47,500 nucleotides of DNA from Prorocentrum cordatum. Taxonomy: Eukaryota; Sar; Dinophyceae; Prorocentrales; Prorocentraceae. This document shows positions 32,528 through 41,339 of this stretch, one piece after another. Positions within the stretch are counted from its first letter, which is position 1. Each line of letters begins with the position of its first letter. The position numbers were made by a program, and so were the translations under genes. The notes beneath the pieces were generated by a model. The model was not told the origin of the DNA. It saw only the letters and a list, made by a program, of their open reading frames with translations, and searched no databases. Location of the stretch: NCBI GenBank assembly GCA_963575745.1, contig CAUYUJ010015949.1, positions 135,001-182,500 of the forward strand. Reading direction: 5' to 3'.

Positions 32528-32554
32528 GTCGCAGCCGATCAAGCATGACGTTCG

Positions 32555-32650
32555 ACGCAATGGAGCTTGTTTGCCTCGACGCAATGGCTCCTGGACATTT
32601 GCGAGCAGCTGCTTTGCGAGGTCCGTCGTGCGCGCTTGTCTGGTGCTGGC
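32555..32650 (+). repeat. Short dispersed repeat, copy 1 (GCCTCGACG...CTTGTCTGG)
   Basis: GCCTCGACGCAATG, CATTTGCGAGCAGCTGCT, then GCGCGCTTGTCTGG resembles 34563-34655 (GCCTCGACGTAATG, CACTTGCGAACAGTTGCT, GCGCGCTCGTCTGG). This repeat abuts the ATG of the signal-anchor-like frame. Confidence 0.6.
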
Positions 32651-32651
32651 C

Positions 32652-32938
32652 ATGGCGGGGCGCAGCTCCCGAAGGCTGCGCGCCCTCGGCTCGCTCGTGC
32701 TCGCGGGGTGCTTCTGGCTGGGGCTGCAGCGGCTGCGCCAGGACCCGCAGCTGTGGCTCCGCCTCCGCCTCGGGCCCGGCGGGGAGGTGGCGCCCTGGCC
32801 GGCGGCACCGTCCGCCGCTGCCGCGGCTCTGGCTTGGCGGCGCGCGCCGGGGGTGCGGCGCGAGGGTGGGAGGCGCGAGGGGGGCTCAGAGGACAGACCT
32901 ATGCCGATACCCGAGGAAGAGAAAGCTGCACAGTCGTA
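32652..32938 (+). CDS. Candidate first exon: N-terminal signal-anchor-like sequence
   Basis: From ATG 32652 the frame reads MAGRSSRRLRALGSLVLAGC, then FWLGLQRLRQDPQLWLRLRL, and stays open to a stop at about 32938. A short Arg-rich start, a hydrophobic stretch at residues 11-25 (ALGSLVLAGCFWLGL) and a positively charged flank are what a type II signal anchor of a Golgi glycosyltransferase looks like. No ATG further upstream in this frame gives a better start. It lies about 7.3 kb upstream of the glycosyltransferase catalytic exons on the same strand; whether they are spliced together is inference. The tail past residue about 70 (RRAPGVRREGGRREGG) probably runs into an intron. It may instead be unrelated or non-coding. 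Confidence 0.3.
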
Positions 32939-32940
32939 AA

Positions 32941-33065
32941 TTGTCGGAGTTCCACGCGGATTTCTTGGATCTGCGATGGGCCCCCCTGGCGTCGCCTCTG
33001 GCGCCGCCCCTGGCGCGCTCTGCGCGCCAAGGAAGGGGGGGTCCAGGCGGAGTTCCGAAAGTTTT
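32941..33065. mobile_element. Short hairpin-family element, diverged copy
   Basis: Left arm GTCGGAGTTCCACGCGGATT, then TCTTGGATCTGCGATGG. The right arm retains only its outer part, CGGAGTTCCGAAAGTTTTTAC. The interior TGGCGCGCTCTGCGCGCCA is a strong stem. It matches the family seen intact at 34925 and 46508. Confidence 0.6.
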
Positions 33066-33289
33066 TACGTGTGTCGTTGTTGTTTTTGTTTAAGATACTG
33101 CTACTCTTCCCTCGTTGCCACGATTGGATTCGCTTTGATACTCTGTTCAGAACGAACCACGGGAGAGGTCCGTGGAGCAGCACTATCGATATCTTCTTGC
33201 CACCCGAGGCGCGTCCTTGAAGAGGGCGGCGGGACTTTACGAGGGAAGGGGTGCTGCTAAGCATCGATGATTTTCTGGACACCTGTATT

Positions 33290-33395
33290 CGCCATCTGTG
33301 TGTGCGTGTGTGTGTGTGCGCGTGTGTGCGTGTGCGCGTCTCTTCGCCCGACCTTCCACGTCGGGCCGCTGCGCGCGTGGCAGTGTGTGTATGTG

Positions 33396-33461
<66 letters not shown>

Positions 33462-33515
33462 TGTGTGTGTGTGTGTGTGCGTGTGTGTGTGTGTGTGTGT
33501 GTGCGTGCGTTATCC
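33290..33515 (+). repeat. (GT)n/(GTGC)n microsatellite
   Basis: Alternating GT and GCGT runs at about 33298-33340 and 33384-33510, split by a 45-bp unique insert. It gives Cys/Val-rich frames on + and Thr/His-rich frames on -, which are artefacts. Confidence 0.95.
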
Positions 33516-33625
33516 CGTTCAGCCGCCTGCGTCGTATTGAAGGATTCCAGTAGACAAGACCACGTTGTCGCTGCCCTTTTTGGGGGAATCATCAATCGAA
33601 GCCCTCCAGGCTCTAAGAAACATTC

Positions 33626-34320
33626 TTGGAAGCCCAGGGGCCATTCCCAGAAGCCCTCTGCGAAGCTCTCAGGAGGCTGCCCCCCCCGCGCCACCCCACC
33701 GGTGCGTGCCGCCAACCTGCGGCTGCCCCCGCCGAGGTTGCAGCGGCAGCCGCGACGACGGGGTCCACTGCAAGGCCCGTGACCAACGCCACGGCTGCCT
33801 CCGCAGAGGCTGTAGCGGCAGCCGCGACGACGGGCCCCACGGCAAGGCCCGTGACCAACGCCACGGCTGCCTCCGCCGTCGGCGCAGCGGCAGCCGCGAC
33901 GACGGGCCCCACGGCAAGGCCCGTGACCAGCGCCACCGCGGCCTCCGCAGAGGCTGCAGCGGCAGCCGCGACGACGGGCCCCACGGCAAGGCCCGTGACC
34001 AGCGCCACGGCGGCCTCCGCCGAGGGCGCAGCGGCAGCCGCGACGACGGGCCCCACGGCAAGGCCCGTGACCAGCGCCACGGCTGCCTCCGCCGAGGGCG
34101 CAGCGGCGAGGCCCACGGCTGCCTCCGCGGGCAGCGCTCCGGCGGGCGCGGCCGCTCCGCTGGGGCCTGCGGCGGAGGGCGGCGGCCGGCCCGCGGAGGC
34201 GGGCGCGCCCGGCGTGAGGGCCTGCGGCCTGAGGGTCTGCACGTTCCACGAGGACGCCGGCTTCGGCGGGCGCAGAGGGGCACTGCGCGGGGTGCAGCCA
34301 GTCACCAGGCGCGTTCCACT
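33626..34320 (+). CDS. Candidate exon: Thr/Ala/Pro-rich protein with 24-residue tandem repeats
   Basis: In the frame containing 33626 there are about five tandem 24-residue repeats of the form [20 protein letters not shown], encoded by units exactly 72 bp apart (for example at 33814, 33886, 33958 and 34030). They are followed by a Gly/Ala/Pro-rich linker and [20 protein letters not shown] near 34200-34275. Thr/Ser/Pro/Ala repeats would suit an O-glycosylated mucin-like stem. The minus strand is open too ([20 protein letters not shown]), so the coding strand is not certain. Inference: a stem region between the signal anchor at 32652 and the catalytic exons at 39988 of one type II glycosyltransferase. 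Alternative: a non-coding 72-bp minisatellite. Confidence 0.3.
33740..34125 (+). repeat. 72-bp tandem repeat, 5-6 copies
   Basis: AGCGGCAGCCGCGACGACGG recurs at exactly 72-bp steps, with CCCACGGCAAGGCCCGTGAC and GCCACGGCTGCCTCCGC in each unit. No indels between units, so the frame is preserved. Confidence 0.9.
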
Positions 34321-34331
34321 ACTCGCAGCTC

Positions 34332-34500
34332 ATGATGTTCCAGCCTGCTTTAGCCTTGATCGACAGAAGGACTTGCAGGCACCCAGAAAAGTCCCCAAAC
34401 TCGAGGGTTTTCACGTGTCGGGCCCCGGGAGACACTGTTTCGACACTCTTTCGACATTTTTCCGGGTGCTCGCAATCATTTCTGGGATGTGGTCCGTAGG
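34332..34500 (+). repeat. Dispersed ~165-bp repeat pair, copy 1
   Basis: GATGTTCCAGCCTGC, TTAGCCTTGATC, CTCGAGGGTTTTCACGTGTC and CACTGTTTCGACACTCTTTC follow the same order as in 36939-37112. Well conserved, non-coding. Confidence 0.85.
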
Positions 34501-34562
34501 CACGATGGGAACACCATATTTTGCAGCGTGCCTACTGGCCAACGTCCGACAAGCACATCTCT

Positions 34563-34655
34563 GCCTCGACGTAATGTATCGTAGATCCCCTCCGGCGGAT
34601 CCGGGCCACTTGCGAACAGTTGCTCTATGCAAGTAGTGGAGCGCGCTCGTCTGGA
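34563..34655 (+). repeat. Short dispersed repeat, copy 2 (GCCTCGACG...CTCGTCTGG)
   Basis: Second copy of the repeat at 32555-32650. Here it is not followed by a signal-anchor-like frame. The stretch 34656-34920 beyond it shows no gene. Confidence 0.6.
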
Positions 34656-34924
34656 GGTCGGTGGACGGAGGGCGGCACGGCACGGGTTGCAGTCACGGCG
34701 CCGAGATATCAGAGAGAAGCCATGTGCATGAGCATGGACTTACGTCGGGCGTGTCCCTCTACAGCAGGAATGTTCAAGAATGGTACAACCGACTCTGGGG
34801 ACGATCGTTCGTATTTAAAACAACATATGTTGTTTATGTTATGGTTTCTCTACTTTTCTTTAGTTCTTCCAGATTCCGCCAATAGGAGGACAAGCCCGAC
34901 CTAAGCATGGACTTTCGGAGCTGC

Positions 34925-35026
34925 GCGCGGGTTTCTTGGATCTGCGCTGGGTCCCCTCTGGCGGCGCCTCTGGCGCGATCCACGCGCCAGGGAGTGGGGT
35001 CCGGCGCGGATCCAGGAAACCCGCGC
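34925..35026. mobile_element. Short hairpin-family element, well preserved copy
   Basis: The left arm (34925-34947, GCGCGGGTTTCTTGGATCTG) and the right arm (35004-35026) are inverted repeats of 23 bases with 21 matches. An inner TGGCGCG/CGCGCCA stem lies between them. Total 102 bp. The arms extend outward with weaker pairing (ACTTTCGGAGCTG on the left, mirrored by CCTCAAACAGT on the right). Confidence 0.75.
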
Positions 35027-35067
35027 GGACCTCAAACAGTTTCTGTTTCTGCAGTTCTCTGTTCTTC

Positions 35068-35135
35068 TGTGAAAGGAGGAGGAGGAGGAGGAGGGCGAGG
35101 AGGAGGGCGAGGAGGAGGAGGAGGAGGAGGAGGAG
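35068..35135 (+). repeat. GGA/GAG polypurine tract
   Basis: About 65 bases of GGA triplets with GGGCGA interruptions, just right of the hairpin element at 34925. Confidence 0.9.
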
Positions 35136-35139
35136 CACT

Positions 35140-36000
35140 TTGGTCCCAGGAGGGGCCCCTTTTTTGGGGCCGCTCCCTGGATCCGCGTCGGGGAGCCCGT
35201 TCGTGGCCGCGGCCCGAGGTGGCCAGGCAGGCCGCCTCGTGCCTCGCTTGGCATCGCTCGGACGTGTGCCGCTCTCCGTCGGCGAGGACCATCGAGGAGC
35301 GTCCGTGATCCTTCGGCGAAACAAGCCGCGCACGGAGCCGAACGCAAGCAGGGAGTGGACGTCCGAGCGATGGCCGGGCCCCGTGTGGCATCGGGATGCC
35401 CATGCGCCCTGGCTGCTGTCTGGCAGCAGAATGCAGTCAGCCCGCATAGGAAGGTTGGGCAACCGTCCCAAGGGTACCCTTGCATGCTTGCCTTCTCGGC
35501 ACATCGTTGGCCGCGGCCCGCTCGAAGAGCTTCGAAGTGGGCGTCCAAGGCCCTTGCATCCTTATCGCGCATCCTTACTGTACGGGTTTACTGTACCTTG
35601 AAATCAGATGGGACACCAGATAGTTTCCAATACCTCTGCTCGTCATGGAGAGCCCTCGCCGCGACGGATGGCTGCCGTTGGAGATTCTGGTCCGAGCGCA
35701 CCTGGGCAGAGGGCTTGCAAGCAGTGGCATCGGTACTTGCTTCGTCTGTCCGTGTGGCAACAAAACCTTTACCTTTTCCTGCACTTCAACTTCGGCACCG
35801 TCTGATCCCAGGGCTTCGCCCTCTCTCGGCCTTGACGTGAGGCCCCGCCTTCTTTTGCCCTCCCTTTGCTAATTAAAGCTGTGCGCGGCCCGCTTAGCTT
35901 CTATCGGAAGAGGTTCGCTCTCGCCCCGCAGATAAAAAAAAGAAGAAGTGGCAGCAGAACCAAGCATTGAAGAGAGCATTGTATTGCAGCGTGCATGCGG
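35140..36000. other. Non-genic stretch
   Basis: No gene is recognised. A diverged copy of the segment at 17868-17955 lies at about 35425-35490 (GCAGTCAGCCCGCATAGGAA). Confidence 0.35.
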
Positions 36001-36004
36001 GAGG

Positions 36005-36125
36005 CCAAGCGGACGACCAGGGAGGGAAGACCATGCGGGCGACCACACGGGAGACTACCCGGAGTGACCACACGAGAGGCCGCACGGGAGACCCCGCGGG
36101 AGAGCCGTCTCGAGAGACCACGCAA
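36005..36125 (+). repeat. CGGGAGACCAC-like short tandem repeat
   Basis: GGGCGACCACACGGGAGACT, CCGGAGTGACCACACGAGAG, GCACGGGAGACCCCGCGGGA and similar words recur at roughly 10-21 bp. Low-complexity, non-coding. Confidence 0.65.
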
Positions 36126-36469
36126 CACCGCTCCTGGATCGCAGGGCGGGCTCACATCCGGCCTCAGCAACACGATGCAGGACCTTCGCAGACGAGAAAC
36201 ACGATGTGGGACCCTTGCATTTGGATGCGGCTCCTGGGAGGTCAACTTCTGACTCTGCCCTGGTACGACATCTGGTTCGATCCGACCTCATCCCGCTTCA
36301 TCCGGCCCAGTCCCGCTTGATCCGCGGCCTGATCCGGCGCAGCAGCCCCCCGAGGGGGCTTCATTCTCCTGCATCCCTACGACGAAGATGTCCCAGCAGC
36401 AATGGCCTCCCGACAGACGAGAGCCACGATATGCGACTCCTGCAGACGAGCCGCTTGGGGACTCTGCTC

Positions 36470-36528
36470 CGCCGTCGGGGGCCACGAGCTCCTCCGGCCG
36501 TCCTGGGAGTCGGGCGCCCCCGACGGCG
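36470..36528. other. Inverted repeat, perfect 13-bp arms CGCCGTCGGGGGC
   Basis: CGCCGTCGGGGGC (36470-36482) and GCCCCCGACGGCG (36516-36528) are perfect inverted repeats with a 33-base loop. The right-arm word reappears at about 36745-36757, just beyond the inverted-repeat element at 36546-36740, so that element lies between two direct copies of it. Confidence 0.7.
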
Positions 36529-36545
36529 GACGAGCTCCTGCACTC

Positions 36546-36740
36546 GGGCCGGACGAAAGGGGGGGATAGGGAAAGGGGGGGTTGCGAAATCTGCTGCGTG
36601 CAGCTGGTTTCGGCCCCGCCGCCGGGCCCAGTCCTCGATGCCTGGGCGCCTCCCAGCGCCAGGAGGCGCCGGGAAACTCAGGTCTACGTGAGCGGATTCT
36701 CAACCCCGCCCCTTTGCTATCCCCCCCTTTCGCCCGGCCC
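36546..36740. mobile_element. 195-bp inverted-repeat element, copy 2 (MITE-like)
   Basis: Same unit as 15242-15437. Left end GGGCCGGACGAAAGGGGGG, then ATAGGGAAAGG. Right end CCTTTGCTATCCCCCCC, then TTTCGCCCGGCCC. The shared core includes GAAATCTGCTGCGTGCAGCT and CCCAGTCCTCGATGC. It is flanked by similar direct repeats, GCCCCCGACGGCG(G/C)AC(G/A)AG, left (about 36516) and right (about 36745), which could be an imperfect long target duplication. Confidence 0.75.
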
Positions 36741-36938
36741 GAGCCCCCGACGGCGCACAAGTTCCTGCACGTCGGCGGCGCGACTGGGGGGGGGGACAGG
36801 GGCGGGAGGGGGCGGGCCTGCTCAGGAGGCTCCGAGGGGCCTGCGGCCTCCGAGAAGGAGCTTCCTGGGCCCGCTCCGGCGCCCCGGCGCCTGCCGAGAA
36901 TGCCCGCCCCCCCCCCTTGGCATTGCCCCCTGGGCCTA

Positions 36939-37112
36939 TGATGTTCCAGCCTGCATTTAGCCTTGATCACCAGACAGACTCTCGAGCACCGAAAAAGTAC
37001 CCGAACTCGAGGGTCTTCACGTGTCGGGCCCTGGGAGACACTCGCCCGACACTGTTTCGACACTCTTTCGACACTTTTCTGGGTCCTCGAAATCATTTTT
37101 GGGATGGAGTCC
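36939..37112 (+). repeat. Dispersed ~165-bp repeat pair, copy 2
   Basis: Counterpart of 34332-34500, with an extra GACACTCGCCC insertion before CACTGTTTCGACACTCTTTC. Confidence 0.85.
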
Positions 37113-37114
37113 TT

Positions 37115-38455
37115 AAGCACGAGTTAACCCTTGGCACGCCGCCGAAAATTCAGTTGCATCGTCAGCTGAAGATGACCAGCTTCTCATCGCTCGCGCGTGT
37201 GGATTCTGCATGTGGTGCACCTGCGCTGCCTCGTGGGCCCGCTCGGTCCACCATGGGCCTGAGCGGGCCAGAACTGTGGAGCTCTGAGGAGATCGATTGC
37301 CACCGTCGGCCCCTCGCGGAGGAACAACTACCGCTGCACACGCCCGCACACGCACGCGAAAGCCGCGCCCAAGCGGCCACACGTTTTTGCACTGCTCAGA
37401 AGGGAGAAAAACACAGACACAAAGACTCGTCGATGCCCAGGAAATTATAGAACATCTGGGAACCAGAAGGGAAGACGAACGTCCAGGAAGTATGGAGAAT
37501 ATGCAGAACCTTTGGATTTGTATCTATGGTCAACGCGCCTAGTAAGGACGCGCACCTTCTTCCAGGGTGCCCTTGTGTCCTTGCCTCTGCGGCCCGTCTT
37601 TTGCCGTTTTCACTGGTCACCCGCCGCCCCAAAAATCCCAACCTCGGCCTCCAAGGGTCTTGCGTCCTTATCTCCTGTCCCTGATGCACGTTTTGATTGT
37701 ACAGTGGGGACCCATGCCAAGAACCACCCTGCGTGCCTCCAGGGTGCCCTGGGTTTCTTGGGCTTCGATGGGTTTGCTGTGGAAAGCGGGACGTTCCCAC
37801 ACCAAAGCATCCCTGGACGTCCTGGGGTCTCAGGGTGGGGCTTCTTGTGGAGGGGTTCTTGTGGACTGGCCTCCACTCTGTTCCTTGCTGTGTGCTCCTG
37901 GGCCCCTTCCGATGGCAGTCTCCCGGAGGTCCGCGCAGCTCCTCGGGGCCTGGCCGCCCGCCGCCCGCCGCCCCGAGATTTCCCTCAATCCTCGGCCTCC
38001 GAGGGTCCGCTGCGCCACTGGGGAGGTGGTGCGGCGGCCTGCCTGGGCGCGTGGCCCCAGGACTCCGGAGCCTCTGGAGACCCCCCTCTGGGCAAGAAAT
38101 GAAAAAGCTCGGCCTCCAAGGGTCTTGCGTCCTCGTCTCCTGTCCCTAAGACCGTGTTCGTTTTGGCTCGGGGGCGAGCGAGGAGGGGGGGGGAAAGTGA
38201 GGAGGAGACGGCCTGCGCTCAAAAGGCTCGGAGGTCCCCCGGCCTTCCGAGGAGTTTCCTGGGCCTGCCCCGAGGACACAACAAAAACCTCAGGAGGCGC
38301 GGGGGCTTCTGAGAAGTCCCGCCGCCTTCCGAGAGGACCCTCTCCCTCTCGCTGCCCCCCCTCGCTCGCCGCCGATGTGTGTGCTCCCGGGCCCCTCCCG
38401 GCCTGCAGCCCTCCGGGGGTCCGCGCCGCCCTCCTGGGCCCCGCCGCGGGCCGCC
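37115..38455. other. Non-genic stretch with dispersed-repeat pieces
   Basis: Includes a copy of the 20720-20815 repeat at 37408-37480. A GGCTTCTGAGAAGTCCCGCC piece near 38308 belongs to the family also seen near 14.4, 16.6 and 36.8 kb. AAGGGTCTTGCGTCCT(T/C)(A/G) occurs twice (about 37652 and 38120). No gene is recognised despite long Pro/Arg/Ala-rich open frames. Confidence 0.4.
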
Positions 38456-38459
38456 ACCC

Positions 38460-38500
38460 CCTGTTGGGGAGACACTCCTCCAAGCCCGAAGGGAACGACT

Positions 38501-38543
<43 letters not shown>

Positions 38544-38620
38544 CCCCATCTGGGGGGGGGGGAATCTCGGCCAGTGGGGCCCAGGCCGCGCCGCTGAGGA
38601 TGGGGATCGCTGGAGCGATG
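38460..38620 (+). repeat. Dispersed repeat pair, copy 2, interrupted by (TA)n
   Basis: Matches 20430-20560 (TGTTGGGGAGACAC, GAAGGGAACG, ATCCCCATC, GGCCAGTGGGGCCCAGGCC, GAGGATGGGGATCG). Between GAAGGGAACG and ATCCCCATC this copy has about 38 bases of alternating TA (38501-38538), absent from the first copy. Confidence 0.8.
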
Positions 38621-38924
38621 CTCCCAGCCTGCCGCCCTCCGGAGGTCCTGTGCCCCGCCGTTGGCCGCCACCCCCTTCGTGGCCCTCGGGGCGGCGCCCC
38701 GCCCCGGGGGCGCCTCTCGCCGGAGCGACCCGCCTCGGGGCCCGCTTCGGTGGTCGAGGGGAGCGGGGGCCCATCTCGTGGCTCGTGCTTCGCTTCCTCC
38801 GCTGCGATGCGCTTCGACGTCGATGGCCTCCGATGCCGATGCGCTTCGACTGCGGATGCCGATTTGGGCGCTCCTGTTCCTCCACGGAGCCATCCTGGCC
38901 TGTCGAGGTCCTCCGATTCGGCTT

Positions 38925-39330
38925 CTCCCGACTCGGCTGCCGACTTCGCCGATCCGATTCATTTCGATCGCCGATCCGGCTTATCGATTCGGTTCTGGGC
39001 TTTCCTGGGGTCGCCGCGAGCGGGGGTCAGCCAGGGCGCCGCATCTTTCAGGATTCTACAGAGCCTGTCGTGCACGGACCCAGGCTTGCGTGCAGGATTT
39101 AGCAGGATCGTGCAAGGCCTGACGGACCTGGGTTTGCGCTGGTGCGTCCCCGATCGATTCTTCCGATCCGATTCGATTCAATTCCCATTCCGATTCCGAT
39201 TCGATTCGATTTCGGGTTCTGATCTGGATGTCAATGTCTCAAGGGAGGCCTACCAGCTTGTCGATTTCCGTCGTTTCGACTTCTCCCGGCTCGGCTGCGG
39301 TGTCCGCCGAGCCGATCTGACTAATCGATT
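38925..39330 (+). repeat. CCGATTCGATT-rich region with duplicated CTTCTCCCGRCTCGGCTGC
   Basis: GATTCGATT and CCGATTCCGATT words cluster at 38935-38995 and 39155-39215. CTTCTCCCGACTCGGCTGC (about 38923) recurs as CTTCTCCCGGCTCGGCTGC (about 39282). Similar GATTCGAT arrays occur at 43255-43445. Confidence 0.65.
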
Positions 39331-39747
39331 CGATGTTGGGTCTTCTGTGTTCGGTGCGGGCACACTGGGCTCCCCAGATGGCTGTGTTTGATGCGCCAGC
39401 AGCAGCTTCCGCGCTCGGGTTTGGCACCTCCGACGCCCCCCGAACGTCGCGCACCAAAGGTCGCACTTGCCCAGGGTCACTCCTGCGTGCAGCCGAGTCA
39501 GGGGCACCGTTTGGGGGTGACAGGCTCAGTGAGGAGCGTGACGACCCCGCATCGCCGCAATCGCCCCCTCATCGCCGATATGGGGCCCGATAGCCCACTC
39601 AGCCTGGGACTGGGGTTTTGCTGTCGCGGCGCGAGCCAGTATCTGATCTGCCGGCGGTTTCCGCCGATTCCGGGTCGATCTTTCCCCTTTTGTGCCAGTC
39701 TTCCCCTCTAGTATCGATGCCCTTCATCTCGCCCTGGCCCGAGGAAT

Positions 39748-39951
39748 GTGGCGCGGACCTCCGACAGTTCGTTTGTCGTGTCGGCGTTTGGCCTTCCGGA
39801 GGACCGTGCCCCCCGCCTGTATGTTGTCGAGCACACTGACGGCGCCGGGCACAGGATGACAGGGCTGGACCTAAACGATGTTTTGGCCATCTCGTGGGCC
39901 GTTTTGTTGGAGGCGAAGCGAAGGCAAAACGAGGAAGAACGAAACACATAA
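39748..39951 (+). CDS. Candidate upstream exon near the glycosyltransferase
   Basis: The frame reads ARTSDSSFVVSAFGLPEDRA, PRLYVVEHTDGAGHRMTGLD and LNDVLAISWAVLLEAKRRQN before a stop at about 39951, a more natural composition than neighbouring frames. It starts without ATG, so it would be an internal exon piece. No family is recognised, and it is not in the frame of the next exon at 39988. The antisense frame is also open. Confidence 0.25.
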   Translation: MARTSDSSFVVSAFGLPEDRAPRLYVVEHTDGAGHRMTGLDLNDVLAISWAVLLEAKRRQNEEERNT

Positions 39952-39987
39952 CGAACACGAAAAACACCTGAAGTTCAGCCCAGCAGG

Positions 39988-41338
39988 ATGAAGAACATCA
40001 TCGACGGCATGGCGGTGGCCGTGAAAAACGGCATGAATTTTGGGGGAGTCCTGGCCCACGAGTACAGGCTCACGGACCAGCACCTCAACTTCACCACGGT
40101 CGTGGAGGATTTCTTCGGCGTTGGGGCGTCTCGGGAGCTGCTGGTCGAGAGTTGCGAGAAGCCCCCCCCGTTCGCCGCCACGTTCGACAGCCCGAGGGCA
40201 CTCGAAGCCGCGCGGGTGGGCTTTGCGGACAGGGCAGCAGTGTATTGTCCGTCCACGAACGACTGGAACTACGAGAGGGACCGTGTGCCCGTGTCGATGT
40301 TCTTCTCGGGTGTTGCCAGAGGTGCCCCTGGCCCAAGGTATCCCCGGCTTTTCGTGCAATTTTGGAGCCCCTGGGCCCCTCTGGGCCTCGTGAGGGGTGC
40401 TCTGGAGGCCGTGGGGATCTCTTCGGAACCCTGGGACATCTTTGGCCCGCGACACCTCTGGCAACGCCTGGTCTTCACCTCGGTGCTCCGGGATGCTCTG
40501 AGGCAGCCCCTCCTGTCGCGGCCCCTGAAGTTTGCTCCGGGCCGCCTCTCCGTGGCTCTCCATGCCCGCCGGGGCGACTGCCATCGGGATGACGGCCGCC
40601 TGCACCCGGACAGCTACTACCTGCACATCGTGGAGCTGATCCGGAGGCACGCGCCGACGGCCGACGTCCACCTGTGGAGCTCAGGGTTTGGGTTCGAGTC
40701 TTTCGGACATGTGTCGTCGGTTCTCGGCGATTTCCACCCTCGGGATGCGTTCCAGCGGCTGCCCCCCGCTGAGAAGGCGGGAAAATGGCCCGAAAACCGA
40801 AGCCACTCAACGTATTCACGGGGGATTTGTGCAGGGGGAGATGCATCGGCTCCCAATCGCCCATTGATCGCCAATATGGGCCTCACAGATCCACCCCCTG
40901 TTCGTGAGCGACCAGACTCGGCAATGGGGGCCTTCTGCCAGTGCATCGGCGATGTATCGCCGATTTGGGCTCGATGTTTCCCCCCCCGAGCCGGCCCCTC
41001 TCAGGAGCAGCGTGAGAAATTTGCCGTCGCAGCAGGAGGACTACTGGACCTCAGCCGACTTTGACGTCTATCGCCAGAGCGGGATGCTGGTGCACTTGGA
41101 CGAGGACCCCCTCATGGAGGCCTGGGCGCACCTGGCCAGGGCGGACATCTTCGTCGGCTCCAGGAGCTCCATGTCCTACGTGCCCGCCGTCTTGAATCAG
41201 GGATGCTACGTCTATCCCGGTGGCCTGGACTCCCCTCTGGACAATTGGGTGAACGGGGAATTGGCCGCCACCATCGAGAGCGAGCTAGCGCGGTGTGTGG
41301 CACGTGCTGCTGGAGGCGGCCGACGGACGTGGACGTGA
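39988..41338 (+). CDS. HxRRxD-type fucosyltransferase-like glycosyltransferase, catalytic exons (partial gene model)
   Basis: Seen: from ATG 39988 the frame reads MKNIIDGMAVAVKNGMNFGG and continues to residue 232. It contains LSVALHARRGDC (residues 187-198; H192, R194, R195, D197) and ADVHLWSS (225-232). A second coding block in another frame (about 41036-41338) reads YWTSADFDVYRQSGMLVHLD, ARADIFVGSRSSMSYVPAVL and SPLDNWVNG, ending at TGA 41336-41338. Known: H-x-R-R-x-D is the donor-binding signature of alpha-1,2-, alpha-1,6- and protein O-fucosyltransferases; the later ADIFVGS-type block is also typical. Inference: a Golgi/ER fucosyltransferase whose exons are separated by an intron of roughly 355 bp (about 40684-41038). 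A hairpin element lies inside the first open frame (40309-40468). Upstream exons are uncertain: CAG directly before GATGAAG at 39983-39988 looks like a 3' splice site, so 39988 may not be the true start. Confidence 0.65.
40309..40468. mobile_element. 160-bp inverted-repeat element inside the glycosyltransferase frame (introner-like)
   Basis: The left end GGTGTTGCCAGAGGTGCC (40309-40326) and the reverse complement of the right end (40451-40468, GACACCTCTGGCAACGCC) match at 16 of 18 positions. Weaker pairing continues inward for about 20 more bases. Flanks are similar but not identical (TTCTTCTCGG left, TCTTCACCTCGG right). The frame is open through the element, adding about 53 codons of Pro/Gly/Leu-rich sequence between MFFS and LVFTSVLRDAL. 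It could be an in-frame insertion or an intron with non-canonical borders; no AG lies at the right edge. Confidence 0.65.
40684..41038 (+). other. Probable intron of the glycosyltransferase
   Basis: Separates the LWSS block from the YWTSADFDVYRQ block, which are in different frames. The left edge is GCTCAG/GGTTTGGG and the right edge GTCGCAGCAGGAG/GACTAC; exact junctions are not determined. It contains the palindrome ATCGGCGAT-GT-ATCGCCGAT (about 40945-40965) and AATCGCCCATTGATCGCC, which resembles AATCGCCCCCTCATCGCC near 39559. Confidence 0.5.
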
Positions 41339-41339
41339 T

